Of a DNA stretch of 35,307 bases, positions 1-7,865 are shown in pieces. Each line of letters begins with the position of its first letter. The first letter of the stretch is position 1. Source of the DNA: Methanobrevibacter sp. (GTDB taxonomy: Archaea > Methanobacteriota > Methanobacteria > Methanobacteriales > Methanobacteriaceae); contig JAFUCN010000057.1 in assembly GCA_017459665.1 (NCBI GenBank), positions 1 through 35,307 on the forward strand. The letters run 5' to 3'. The translations under genes were made by a program, and so were the position numbers. The notes under the pieces are model-generated. The model saw nothing but the letters and a program-made list of their open reading frames with translations, was not told the origin of the DNA and made no database searches.

Positions 1-582
1 AGTAGGTATTACATCATCTTTATCATGCATTATCTTCACTGCTTCTAAAATATTATCCGTATGATGGTATTCTTTTGTAGCATCAAGATAATCTTGTATT
101 GTGAGGCTTAATGTTTCTGCCCTGGCACAACCAGATGAGGACATGAATAATATTATCGCACGCATTAAAGGATTTGAAATTTTCAATGCTTTTTTAATTA
201 ACTCTTTATCTGGAAGATCTTTAAATTTCAAAGGCACTGATAGTTTAATATTTTTTCGGTTAACATCTGGAAGATCATGTATTTCAATCTCATGATGTTT
301 ATAAAATGTTTTGATTAAAGCAAATTTCAATTCAGCAGTGCTTTTCACATATGTTTCATACAAGTAGTTTCTGTAGGTTAATAAACGTTGTTTTAATCTA
401 CGATTTTTCCAACGTATTCCTTGTTCTTCTTCATTGTCTGCTTCTTTTAAAAGCTCTGATAATGGTTTTTCTTGGAATTTTGAGTAAAAGTTTAAAGCGA
501 TTTGGTACTGTTCGGCAGTACCTTTTTTTAACCGCCTTGCTTTTACAAATTCGTCTATAATGGTATTATTGTTCATACTCAT
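1..582 (-). CDS. Tyrosine recombinase / phage-type integrase, partial (3' end outside window)
   Basis: An open frame of 194 codons reads leftward from an ATG at 582 and leaves the window without a stop, so only the 5' part is seen. A GGGAG ribosome binding site lies about 9 nt before this ATG. Residues 1 to about 105 are helical and basic, as in the SAM-like core-binding domain of tyrosine recombinases. From about residue 120 the catalytic domain begins: R154, in the context SSGCARAETLSL followed by a D-containing beta strand, fits the first catalytic arginine (pattern G-x-R-x-x-E-x-x-x-L). The remaining catalytic residues (K, H-x-x-R, H/W, Y) would lie outside the window, so activity cannot be judged. 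Such proteins serve chromosome dimer resolution or integration of mobile elements. No tRNA or attachment site is visible beside it. The family is fairly certain; the substrate is unknown. Confidence 0.8.
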   Translation of the reverse strand, partial: MSMNNNTIIDEFVKARRLKKGTAEQYQIALNFYSKFQEKPLSELLKEADNEEEQGIRWKNRRLKQRLLTYRNYLYETYVKSTAELKFALIKTFYKHHEIEIHDLPDVNRKNIKLSVPLKFKDLPDKELIKKALKISNPLMRAIILFMSSSGCARAETLSLTIQDYLDATKEYHHTDNILEAVKIMHDKDDVIPT

Positions 583-649
583 ACATTTATACTCCCTATA
601 TATTTTGTCTTTGGTAAGAGAGCATTTGAAAAGTAAACAATAATATAAT

Positions 650-1678
650 TTATAAATTGTTTATAGCTTCAGTAATCAATTGAATGGTTGATTCAATATC
701 ATCCATACTGCATACACTTACTGGAGTGTGTATATAACGGGTAGGAACAGATAATACTCCTGTCGGAATTCCTTCACGGGTTAGGTGAATTGCTGTTCCG
801 TCAGTAGTTCCGCCGTCACTTACTTCTAACTGATATGGAATTTCATTTTCATCTCCAGCTTTAATGAGCATGTCTTTAACGGATTGTTGGGTTAAAATAC
901 CTCTTCCGCTTGCATCTGCCAAGATTATAGCTGGACCTTTACCCATTACCACAGGCGCTTCCTCAGGTTTGATTCCAGGATGGTCACCGGATAATGTTAC
1001 GTCAAGAGCAATAGCCAAATCAGGGTTTAATTTGAATGCGGAAGTTTTAGCTCCTTTAAGACCAACTTCTTCCTGTACTGTACCTACACCATAAACAGTA
1101 GCTCTTGTGTTGACTCTTTTTAAAACTTCCATCATCACATAACAGCCTACACGATTGTCTAAAGCCTTACCCATGATTAAATTGTTTGGATATTCTTCAA
1201 AGAGTGCATTGAAGGTCATTTTATCACCTATTCTGACCATTTTTTCTGCATCTTCCTTGTCTTTTGCACCGATATCAATGAACATGTCGTCAGCTTTAAC
1301 GACTTTATTTTTTTCTTCAGCTTTTGTAACATGAGGAGGTTTTGAACCGATTACACCAACAATAGGTTCGCCTACTGAAGAGTGGATAGTTACAGTCTGG
1401 TTCATTAACATTTGGTCATTAATTCCACCTATGTTTGAGAATTTAATAAAACCGTTATCGTCAATGTATCTTACCATTAAACCAATTTCATCCATGTGTG
1501 CTGCTAGCATTACAGTAGGAGCTTTCTTTTCACCTTTTTTGGTTGCAATCAAGTTTCCCATACTGTCTTTTTCTATTTTGTCAGCAACATTTTCTAAATC
1601 ACGTGTAATAATTTTAGCTATTTCTTCTTCAGAGCCAGATACACCTGGTGCTAAAGATAGCTCTCTCATTAATTCCAT
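650..1678 (-). CDS. M42 family metallopeptidase (glutamyl aminopeptidase/endoglucanase-M type)
   Basis: A 342-residue cytosolic di-metal aminopeptidase of the M42 family, close to the usual family length of 340-360. The expected metal ligands are visible: H61 in AAHMDEIG, D174 in KALDNRVG, E204 in VQEEVGLKG (with E203 as the likely general base), D226 in ALDVT and H317 in RYIHTP. The region between about 68 and 160 is the dimerisation/PDZ-like insert typical of the family, which forms dodecameric shells that trim peptides released by the proteasome. The ATG at 1678 is preceded by GGTGAT at 7 nt. The gene stands alone between the recombinase gene and the FrhB-like gene, all on the same strand. 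Its exact peptide preference cannot be told from sequence; the family call is secure. Confidence 0.93.
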   Translation of the reverse strand: MELMRELSLAPGVSGSEEEIAKIITRDLENVADKIEKDSMGNLIATKKGEKKAPTVMLAAHMDEIGLMVRYIDDNGFIKFSNIGGINDQMLMNQTVTIHSSVGEPIVGVIGSKPPHVTKAEEKNKVVKADDMFIDIGAKDKEDAEKMVRIGDKMTFNALFEEYPNNLIMGKALDNRVGCYVMMEVLKRVNTRATVYGVGTVQEEVGLKGAKTSAFKLNPDLAIALDVTLSGDHPGIKPEEAPVVMGKGPAIILADASGRGILTQQSVKDMLIKAGDENEIPYQLEVSDGGTTDGTAIHLTREGIPTGVLSVPTRYIHTPVSVCSMDDIESTIQLITEAINNL

Positions 1679-1726
1679 CGTATCACCAATTAATTTTTAG
1701 TGATTTATTATATTAAATATTTTGGA

Positions 1727-1757
1727 AAAAAATAGTTAAAGGAGTGAAATACTCCTA
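1727..1757 (-). terminator. Hairpin terminator of the FrhB-like gene
   Basis: The arms AGGAGT (1740-1745) and ACTCCT (1751-1756) form a 6-bp stem with a 5-nt loop over the stop codon of the minus-strand FrhB-like gene. Read on the minus strand it is followed by T-rich sequence including a 7-T run (1726-1732). The M42 gene begins downstream at 1678, so this would separate the two transcripts. Confidence 0.55.
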
Positions 1758-2828
1758 TTTGTTTAAAGCTTTAAAACCTATTGGTGTGGTACTGTATTTT
1801 GTTCCAGCCGCCATAATAACATCCTGAACAGAAGAAGTGAGTTTTGATTCTGGTCTCCAAGGTGCATCCTTATCCTGGCCAACTATTGATACCTCATCAA
1901 CGATTTCATTTTCAAGCAGATATACTAAAATAGCTGAAACCACACCACCATCCTGACCAATTATTGAATCGGCTTTTACAGAATAGATTTCGAGATAATC
2001 TCCCAATGGCTTTTCATCAATGTCTGTAGGATAGATCTTATCGCTGATGAATGTTCTAGGACATGCAAAGTAACATGCATGACAGTCTTCGTCACATTCA
2101 CCCTTAATTACCGGTTTTCTGTGATTTATTTGGATTACATCGTTTGGACATACATATTCACATGCTCCGCATAAAACACATGACCCTACACTGATTACGT
2201 CATTTTGAAGGTTTTCAAACTGACAAAGACTGGATTCTGCGATAAATTCATCTTCTGTAACTGCTCTTTTAGACAATACCGGTCTTGCAACGGCATCTCT
2301 TTTTTTGTATCTTTTTGTATTTCTTGAAATTTTCTGGTTTGCAATCTTTTCAAGTAACGCAATGCCTTTTGAAGACATGTTTTCAGTTGAGATATAACCT
2401 TTATCTATTGCATCTTCGATTATTTCCTGCCCTTTCCTTGACCTTACAATAACAGTGGAGTATCCTTTAGGTGAACCTACTGAACCCACTGAAATATCGG
2501 ACACATCAGATGTATAATCTGTACAGATGTGGCAGTTTTTACGAGTAAAAGGTTCTGTTTCTGCAATCGGGATTGAAAATACTGTACCATCAATCAGATA
2601 AGCAATGAATTTTCCTTTTTCTATTCTGAATTCCTTTACTTCATACAGTTCAATACCCTGATCTTTCAAGTACCTTTGCAGATATGAATATGAAAAGTTT
2701 TCCATACAAAATAGCCCTATTTTTACATCAATAGGAGAACCGCCAGTCTGCTCTTCATACCTATTGATTTTTGTAGCAGCCAATATCTGACAGGGTGTTC
2801 CTACCATTGCAGTTTTTTTATTAGTCAC
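1755..2828 (-). CDS. FrhB/FdhB-family F420-reducing flavoprotein with ferredoxin domain, apparently circularly permuted
   Basis: A 357-residue relative of the beta subunit of F420-reducing hydrogenase, a protein that carries electrons between iron-sulfur clusters, FAD and coenzyme F420. The usual order is [ferredoxin]-N domain-C domain. Here residues 1-175 match the C domain (MVGTPCQI at 8-15, GLFCMENFSYSYL at 38-50, GSVGSP at 115-120). A two-cluster ferredoxin region follows (C217, C220, C223, C227; C245, C249, C252, C256). Only then does the N domain appear (GDYLEIYSVKA from 276, QDGGVVSAIL at 292-301, W324, AGTKYS at 341-346). The protein ends at KALNK, just where the C domain would normally begin. 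The start is GTG at 2828, with GAGGTG 6 nt upstream, and no matching coding sequence precedes it. Partner and electron donor are unknown. The divergent flavodoxin-ferredoxin gene may share its regulation. Confidence 0.82.
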   Translation of the reverse strand: MTNKKTAMVGTPCQILAATKINRYEEQTGGSPIDVKIGLFCMENFSYSYLQRYLKDQGIELYEVKEFRIEKGKFIAYLIDGTVFSIPIAETEPFTRKNCHICTDYTSDVSDISVGSVGSPKGYSTVIVRSRKGQEIIEDAIDKGYISTENMSSKGIALLEKIANQKISRNTKRYKKRDAVARPVLSKRAVTEDEFIAESSLCQFENLQNDVISVGSCVLCGACEYVCPNDVIQINHRKPVIKGECDEDCHACYFACPRTFISDKIYPTDIDEKPLGDYLEIYSVKADSIIGQDGGVVSAILVYLLENEIVDEVSIVGQDKDAPWRPESKLTSSVQDVIMAAGTKYSTTPIGFKALNK

Positions 2829-3076
2829 TTTTTACACCTCTTCTTATAGACCGGAAGATATCTTCCTACTACTAATTTTGGAAATATACATATATAAATG
2901 TTTCCAACAAACTGAACAAAAAATCCAAAACAGGTTTAATTTAAATGAATAGTTTAAGATTTGAAAAATAATCAAATTAAAAATTAAACAAAAATATAAT
3001 AATCTTATTAAAAATTGAAAATAATTATTCGAAATTTTTAAGTGACTGTAAATTAAATATCATAATTGGTGAGAGT
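2829..3076. promoter_or_regulatory. Divergent promoter region between the FrhB-like and flavodoxin-ferredoxin genes
   Basis: This 248-nt AT-rich spacer separates two divergently read redox genes, so it must hold the promoters of both. Several TATA-like stretches are present (for example around 2886-2897), but none is distinctive enough to assign alone. No RNA-like structure or longer open frame was seen. Confidence 0.4.
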
Positions 3077-3835
3077 ATGTCAAATGTAACAAAAATATAT
3101 TTCAGTCCTTCCGGAACAACCAAAAAAGTCGTTGATGAGATTGCAAGTAATTTTGAAGAGATTAAAGAAACTTATGACTTATTGAACTTCAACTCACAAA
3201 AAGAGTTTAGCCCTGATGATGCAGTTATCGTTGGAATGCCTATTTTTGCTGGAAGGCTTCCAAAAAGCGCAAGAGCAAGATTAGAAAAAATGAAAGGAGA
3301 CAATACCCCGGCAATAGCTGTTGTAAACTATGGAAATGCACATGTTACAGATGCATTACTTGAGTTAGTGGACTTGCTAAACGAAAATGGATTTAATGTG
3401 GTTGCAGCAGCTTCAACAGTAAGTCATCACTCAATATTTAATGGCGTTGCAGTTGGAAGACCAGATAAAGATGACCTTGAAAAAATTAATGAATTTGCTA
3501 AAAAGATTAAAGGAAAAATAGAAACAAATACCCCATTAAAAGCTGAAATTCCTGGAAACAGACCATATGTGGACTACAAAAAATTACCATTTGAAATCAG
3601 CTGTGACGAGACACTATGTGCATTCTGTTATGACTGCGTTTCTGTATGCCCTGAAAAAGCGATTCCGGATGATGATCCAATTGATACTGACTTAGACATG
3701 TGTTCAAGATGTACTGCATGTATCAACATTTGTCCTGAAGATGCACGTATGTTTACAGGAGATGCATTTGAAGCTAAAAAAGCAGACTTTGAAAGTGCAA
3801 ACAGCCAAAGAAAGGAACCTGACTTCTATCTATAA
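3077..3835 (+). CDS. Flavodoxin-ferredoxin fusion protein (EFR1-like)
   Basis: A 252-residue soluble electron carrier. Residues 1 to about 165 form a flavodoxin-like domain: the N-terminal strand ends in the FMN phosphate loop SPSGTTKKV (10-18), and the later VGMPIFAGRLP loop is typical of FMN-binding flavodoxins. Residues from about 178 to 225 hold two 4Fe-4S motifs, CAFCYDCVSVCP and CSRCTACINICP, each C-x2-C-x2-C-x3-C-P. This is the architecture of EFR1-type proteins, which shuttle electrons between ferredoxin-like donors and unknown acceptors. The ATG at 3077 has GGTGAG 5 nt upstream. The gene is divergent from the FrhB-like gene, and its last 6 nt overlap the end of the helical-repeat gene on the other strand. 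The domain call is secure; the physiological partner is not known. Confidence 0.88.
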   Translation: MSNVTKIYFSPSGTTKKVVDEIASNFEEIKETYDLLNFNSQKEFSPDDAVIVGMPIFAGRLPKSARARLEKMKGDNTPAIAVVNYGNAHVTDALLELVDLLNENGFNVVAAASTVSHHSIFNGVAVGRPDKDDLEKINEFAKKIKGKIETNTPLKAEIPGNRPYVDYKKLPFEISCDETLCAFCYDCVSVCPEKAIPDDDPIDTDLDMCSRCTACINICPEDARMFTGDAFEAKKADFESANSQRKEPDFYL

Positions 3836-5335
3836 TTTTGTTCTTTTTTTAGCTACACTTCTTACATATTCATTTTCATCTTTAAGGGAAATTTCCTTTA
3901 AAACCTTTTTACTTATTATTTTTTTGACTGCAGCCTCACGAACTCTCCATTCAGGTTCATTTTTAGCAACTTTAACTAAATAATTTTGATCTCTAATTAA
4001 AGAAACGGCACGTACAGAAATTTTTTCAGAAATTCCCTGTTCATATATCTTCATTAAGCATTTTTCGACCTTGATTTTATTCAATGCTTTTAAAGAGAAT
4101 TCCTCATCTTCATTTGCAAGAACAATTCTAATCAAAGTCTCCAAATCAGTGATATTGTCAAGAGTTGCCTTGCTGATTTGAGGCAATTTGGCATTTTTAA
4201 GAATTTCAATGAAATTCTTTTCTTCAGTGATATGGCTTAAAGCTTCATTTGCTATTTCTTCATGGGTTGAATTAATAGCAATGTAGGTAAAATCACTTTC
4301 ATCAACAATTGCTCTGTTTGATATTGCATGATTTCTTACAAACTGATCTTCATCACTTAAAGCAATTTTTATTAACTCTTCAGGATTTGTCAAGTTGTTT
4401 ACTGCAATCTGGCGAACAAATCTGTCCTTTTCCTGGGATAGAATATCAATCAATACATTTTCATCTTCAATTTTTTTAACCGCTTCACTTCGAACGATTT
4501 TATCTTCATCATTTAAAGCAATCTGTGATAATAATGACTCATCATCAATTTTACTGACCAAATCCAGACGAACATCCGATTTATCAGAATTCAATACGAT
4601 GTTTTTTAGGATTTCGGGATTTTGAATCCTGTCAAAAATCAATGACCTGACCTTTGCGTTATCTTCAATTTTTGCAATTTCTGCCAGATAATCCTCATTT
4701 CCTATTTTGCTGATAGCTGCCCTTTTGACCTCTTCATCTTTATCTTCAATAGCTACCTTTTTAAGTGTATCCTCATTTTTAAATGAATCCTTTAAAACTG
4801 CGGTCTTTCTGATTGACTTATCCTTTGATTCGAAAACCAGATCTGTCAATACATCTTCCGAATTTATTTTATCTACAGATTCATTCCTATATCTTTTATC
4901 ATCGGCTTCTATTGCAATCCATTTGAGGGTTTCCTCATCCACAATCTTATTGTATATATCATCAACATTAGGATTTTTCTTGGTATTTATAACAATTTCG
5001 GCAATGGATTTGTTGTTTTCACCAAGTCTTTCCCATGCAAAGCTTCTAACATCAAAAAACTGTGAGTTTTCCGCTGCATCCCTAAGTAAGTTTTCATCCT
5101 TTACCTTGTTAATTGCGATTAATCTGATTGCCCTGTCCTTTACTGTTTTTGACATGTCCAAAGCTACAAACTGATTTGTTATCTTATCGGCTGCCTCGGC
5201 TCTCTTATACCTGTCCTTATCTGTTGTAGCAATTTTTTTTAAAAGTAACTGTTCCTCATCGATTTCTATTTCATCAGGAATTACATTTTTCTTTTCCTTT
5301 TTTTCATTACTTTTAAACCTATCAAATAAACCCAT
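3830..5335 (-). CDS. Helical-repeat protein (HEAT / leucine-rich-variant-like repeats)
   Basis: A 501-residue acidic and lysine-rich protein with no signal peptide or membrane segment. After a basic-acidic N-terminal tail (1 to about 35) it consists almost entirely of about 18-20 units of 22-24 residues. The recurring pattern is L..IA..D.D..VR..A..KI.DE (clear copies: IALNDEDKIVRSEAVKKIEDE and IALSDEDQFVRNHAIS). This spacing and the VR/A positions fit short two-helix units of the HEAT or LRV class, which build curved protein-binding scaffolds. It lies 1 nt after the stop of the RNase H-fold exonuclease gene, with GAGGATG upstream of its ATG, so the two are surely co-transcribed and may act together. 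A specific function cannot be given; it may recruit or regulate a nucleic acid enzyme. Confidence 0.8.
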   Translation of the reverse strand: MGLFDRFKSNEKKEKKNVIPDEIEIDEEQLLLKKIATTDKDRYKRAEAADKITNQFVALDMSKTVKDRAIRLIAINKVKDENLLRDAAENSQFFDVRSFAWERLGENNKSIAEIVINTKKNPNVDDIYNKIVDEETLKWIAIEADDKRYRNESVDKINSEDVLTDLVFESKDKSIRKTAVLKDSFKNEDTLKKVAIEDKDEEVKRAAISKIGNEDYLAEIAKIEDNAKVRSLIFDRIQNPEILKNIVLNSDKSDVRLDLVSKIDDESLLSQIALNDEDKIVRSEAVKKIEDENVLIDILSQEKDRFVRQIAVNNLTNPEELIKIALSDEDQFVRNHAISNRAIVDESDFTYIAINSTHEEIANEALSHITEEKNFIEILKNAKLPQISKATLDNITDLETLIRIVLANEDEEFSLKALNKIKVEKCLMKIYEQGISEKISVRAVSLIRDQNYLVKVAKNEPEWRVREAAVKKIISKKVLKEISLKDENEYVRSVAKKRTKL

Positions 5336-5336
5336 T

Positions 5337-6383
5337 TTAATTTACATCCTCATACATTTTGTTTAAAAAGCTTGCAAGTGAAATAATATCCTGGGCATTG
5401 TGCTCTATTATGGGAACAACAGGCCCGATATTTTTTTGTGATATGTAAGCATCATAATAACCAGGAATATACTGTCCCGGAACATCCTCTTCACGTTCTA
5501 TTCCAAATATTTCCTTTTCTATTGTCTGCAGTTGACAGTTTGAAAGTGAATCCTTCCATAAGTTTTTGGCAAAATACATCAAGTCAAGATGCGGCAAGTC
5601 CAAGTTACCGTCAATCCTATTGTATCTGCACCTATTTTTAATAAAAGGCACATCAAAACTTTTGCCGTTGAATGTTACATGCACAGAGTCTTCATCGAGA
5701 TGATTCAAGTAGGCGTCAATTATATTGGGCTCTTCAAAATAATCCCTTAGGAAATATTGTGAAGCAATTATATTATTTCCTTTAATTTCAGCGACTCCAA
5801 TCAGGATTATCGGAACATTTGACAATCCTTTTGTCTCGATATCCATGAATTTAAAGTTTTCAGGGTCTGTCAGACTTATGCATTTAAGCAGATTGTCCCT
5901 GCATTTTTTAGAATATCTATTGTTGTCCAATAAGTCAACAATTTCGGGAAATGACATATCATCAATATTATCAATTAGTTTTGATGCATCATTTGAGTAC
6001 CTGTCATGATTTTTAAGCGATTCAATTGTATAATATCCCTTATTTTTAAGGTTGATTTCCGTTTTAACACCTATTTTAGGCAATAATTTAAGATTGCTGT
6101 TCATCTGATTTTTAAAATCATTATCATCAATGTGAAAATTGATTTTTTCTTTTGTAGTTATTTTTAACACTTCTCCAAAAGAATTTGAACACACCTTACA
6201 GTCCATTACATCTTCCAATGATTTATTTTCATATTTGATTAAAAGTCTTTCTTTTAAATCTGCAAAATATGAACTGGACAGCCTTCTTGCCTTTTGTTTT
6301 GCATTTTCAGAAGGGTTTGAAGAGCTAATTGAATTAGACAAGGCTTTTCTTAAATATTCCTCAAATTCATAATCATATGTCAT
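5337..6383 (-). CDS. RNase H-fold 3'-5' exonuclease, YprB-like
   Basis: A 348-residue protein. Residues from about 180 form an RNase H-like exonuclease domain: FMDIETKGLS supplies the D-x-E pair on the first strand, HVTFNGKSFDVPF supplies the second motif with its aspartate, and HNAQDIISLASF near residue 330 supplies the H-x-x-x-D motif. This matches DEDDh exonucleases, and the layout fits the YprB_RNaseH-like family found in Bacillus YprB and in archaea. The N-terminal 175 residues include a stretch at about 100-125 (LLPKIGVKTEINLKNKGYYT) that looks like a helix-hairpin-helix DNA-binding element. It is the first gene of a two-gene operon with the helical-repeat protein, and its promoter must lie in 6384-6490. 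DNA repair or RNA processing are both possible; the substrate is unknown. Confidence 0.8.
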   Translation of the reverse strand: MTYDYEFEEYLRKALSNSISSSNPSENAKQKARRLSSSYFADLKERLLIKYENKSLEDVMDCKVCSNSFGEVLKITTKEKINFHIDDNDFKNQMNSNLKLLPKIGVKTEINLKNKGYYTIESLKNHDRYSNDASKLIDNIDDMSFPEIVDLLDNNRYSKKCRDNLLKCISLTDPENFKFMDIETKGLSNVPIILIGVAEIKGNNIIASQYFLRDYFEEPNIIDAYLNHLDEDSVHVTFNGKSFDVPFIKNRCRYNRIDGNLDLPHLDLMYFAKNLWKDSLSNCQLQTIEKEIFGIEREEDVPGQYIPGYYDAYISQKNIGPVVPIIEHNAQDIISLASFLNKMYEDVN

Positions 6384-6461
6384 TCATTTTAATTATATTG
6401 CTCAAATGATATATAATTTTTTAATAAAGTATACTTGATAAATTATAAATTATACATAAAG

Positions 6462-6472
6462 TTTATATATAT
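6462..6472 (+). promoter_or_regulatory. TATA box of the structured RNA candidate
   Basis: The sequence tttatatatat, preceded by the purine-rich aaag expected of an archaeal TFB-recognition element, ends about 20-25 nt before 6490. That places the predicted transcription start exactly where the first hairpin of the RNA candidate begins. Confidence 0.55.
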
Positions 6473-6489
6473 AAAATTCCATATAAAAT

Positions 6490-6626
6490 AATGGCTACAA
6501 TGTAGCCAGAGAGATAGATTAAACAGCCAAATTTTAAAATTCATTTCTCTAGAAACTTGTGAATACAAGTCGTTAGGTAGCAAATTTCCTAATTTCCTAC
6601 CTAACAATCCCAGAATCTATTTTTGA
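6490..6626 (+). ncRNA. Candidate structured non-coding RNA, about 135 nt
   Basis: Four inverted repeats lie in a row. Hairpin 1 is TGGCTAC (6492-6498), AAT, GTAGCCA (6502-6508). A closing stem pairs ATAGATT (6514-6520) with AATCTAT (6614-6620). Within it are ACTTGT (6555-6560)/ACAAGT (6565-6570) with a 4-nt loop and a long stem GTTAGGTAG (6572-6580)/CTACCTAAC (6597-6605). The long stem continues after one mismatch with AAATT/AATTT around a TCCT loop. A T-run at 6620-6624 could end the transcript, and a TATA box sits 20-25 nt before hairpin 1. A free-standing small RNA fits best. A leader of the downstream membrane protein gene, or a relic of an IS200/IS605 right end (guide-RNA-like), are alternatives. 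No known RNA family was recognised. Confidence 0.6.
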
Positions 6627-6726
6627 AATACAATTGTCTTAAAAAGTTACAAACCAAAATCAATTTAGAAAAGTATTTATTAATCCCAAATCAAAGATAA
6701 TATTAAGTATTTTTTAAGGTTTTAAT

Positions 6727-7110
6727 ATGAAACTCAAAAGAGCTATTATATTTGGGATACTAATATGGATTTTAACATATATCCTCACATCAATTCTCAA
6801 TCCTATTTTTACAGACAACCTTCCCAATGTGAATATAGTGGTGCCACTAACCATTATTGTCGTTACAGGCTTTTTTGGAATATTATATATCAGAGAAATC
6901 AATTCAAATGAAGTTATTGAAGGAATTTTAGCAGGAATCATATTCATAATAGTTGATATAATCCTAGACTATCTCTTTTTTATAATGCCAAATCATCATG
7001 CATTGATTGTTGAAAACTACACGCTCCACATTATTTCAATGATAGTTATAATATTGTCCATTACAACCTTTTTAGGATATTTAGCTCAAATGACAGTTGA
7101 TTTAAAATGA
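6727..7110 (+). CDS. Small integral membrane protein, function unknown
   Basis: A 127-residue hydrophobic protein with four predicted membrane helices at about 6-25, 38-54, 64-86 and 100-122, and short charged loops (REINSNE at about 57-63). I do not recognise its family. No catalytic or metal-binding pattern is visible, though an NHH triplet lies near residue 90. AAGG lies about 7 nt before the ATG. The pantothenate ligase gene follows after 12 nt on the same strand, so they may share a transcript, which starts somewhere in or after the RNA candidate region. Confidence 0.65.
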   Translation: MKLKRAIIFGILIWILTYILTSILNPIFTDNLPNVNIVVPLTIIVVTGFFGILYIREINSNEVIEGILAGIIFIIVDIILDYLFFIMPNHHALIVENYTLHIISMIVIILSITTFLGYLAQMTVDLK

Positions 7111-7122
7111 AGAGATGAAAAA

Positions 7123-7860
7123 ATGATACCTAAATCACACCCACGTTACGAATCATTACTTTTAAGAGATAAAATGGTTAAAGCAGCTCAAAAAGGATAT
7201 CTTGCAGATTCCGCATTGATAGCGCATGGAAGAGGAGAAGCATTTGACTATTTAATCGGTGAAAAGACAACTTATCCTGCAAAAAGAGCAATGTATGTTG
7301 CAGTTGCAGCATTACTTTTATCAAATAATCCAGTTATTTCAGTTAATGGAAATGCAACAGCATTAGCTATTGATGAAATAATTGAACTTGCAGATGCGGT
7401 AAATGCAAAAATAGAAATCAACCTGTTCTACAGAACCGATGAAAGAGTAAAGATTATTACCAATCTGTACAAAGATCACGGCTACAAAAATATTCTTGGA
7501 ACTTTGGATGATGAAATTAAATATATAAACGATATCAAAAACAGCAGAGCAACTGCAAGCAAAACAGGAATTTACACAGCAGATACAGTATTAATCCCAC
7601 TGGAAGATGGGGACAGAGCAGAAATACTAAAAAAAGGTGGAAAAAATATTATTACAATTGATTTGAATCCGCTTTCAAGGACATCAAAAATGTCTGATGT
7701 GTCAATAGCTGACAACATCGTACGTGCAATACCATTCATGACTAAAATTGCTGAAGACTTAAAAACTCAAGATAAAGCAGTTTTATTTGAATTAGTAAAC
7801 GAATTTGATAATGAAGAGAATCTTAAAGAATCTCTAGAACAGATTAAAGTTAAAGAGTGA
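7123..7860 (+). CDS. 4-phosphopantoate--beta-alanine ligase (archaeal phosphopantothenate synthetase)
   Basis: A 245-residue enzyme that joins 4-phosphopantoate to beta-alanine using ATP, giving 4'-phosphopantothenate. This is the archaeal replacement for bacterial PanC plus CoaA on the route to coenzyme A. Family hallmarks span the protein: IPKSHPRYESL (2-12), AHGRGEAFDYLIGE (34-47), PVISVNGNATAL (70-81), INLFYRTDERV, LIPLEDGDRAEIL, IDLNPLSRTSKMS and IADNIVRAIPFM. Length and motif order match the DUF137 family. The gene sits 12 nt after the small membrane protein gene and is followed directly by a P-loop kinase. The identification is secure. Confidence 0.93.
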   Translation: MIPKSHPRYESLLLRDKMVKAAQKGYLADSALIAHGRGEAFDYLIGEKTTYPAKRAMYVAVAALLLSNNPVISVNGNATALAIDEIIELADAVNAKIEINLFYRTDERVKIITNLYKDHGYKNILGTLDDEIKYINDIKNSRATASKTGIYTADTVLIPLEDGDRAEILKKGGKNIITIDLNPLSRTSKMSDVSIADNIVRAIPFMTKIAEDLKTQDKAVLFELVNEFDNEENLKESLEQIKVKE

Positions 7861-7865
7861 ATATA

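Larger units (their letters stand above)
6384..6726. other. Gene-free spacer holding a divergent promoter and a structured RNA candidate
   Basis: This 343-nt stretch has no credible open frame. The left part (6384-6489) is AT-rich and must contain the minus-strand promoter of the exonuclease gene and the plus-strand promoter of the RNA candidate. The middle (6490-6626) is richer in G+C and packed with inverted repeats, listed separately. The right part (6627-6726) is the upstream region of the small membrane protein gene. Confidence 0.6.

Noticed and set aside
4707..5174. 155-codon open frame on the plus strand inside the helical-repeat gene
   Set aside because: It is the mirror of a lysine/aspartate-rich repeat gene, has a serine/leucine-rich composition, no ribosome binding site and no recognisable domain.
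6490..6626. The structured region as a riboswitch for the pantothenate ligase gene
   Set aside because: The T-run at its end and more than 500 nt with another gene before the ligase make a riboswitch unlikely, and no known riboswitch core was recognised.
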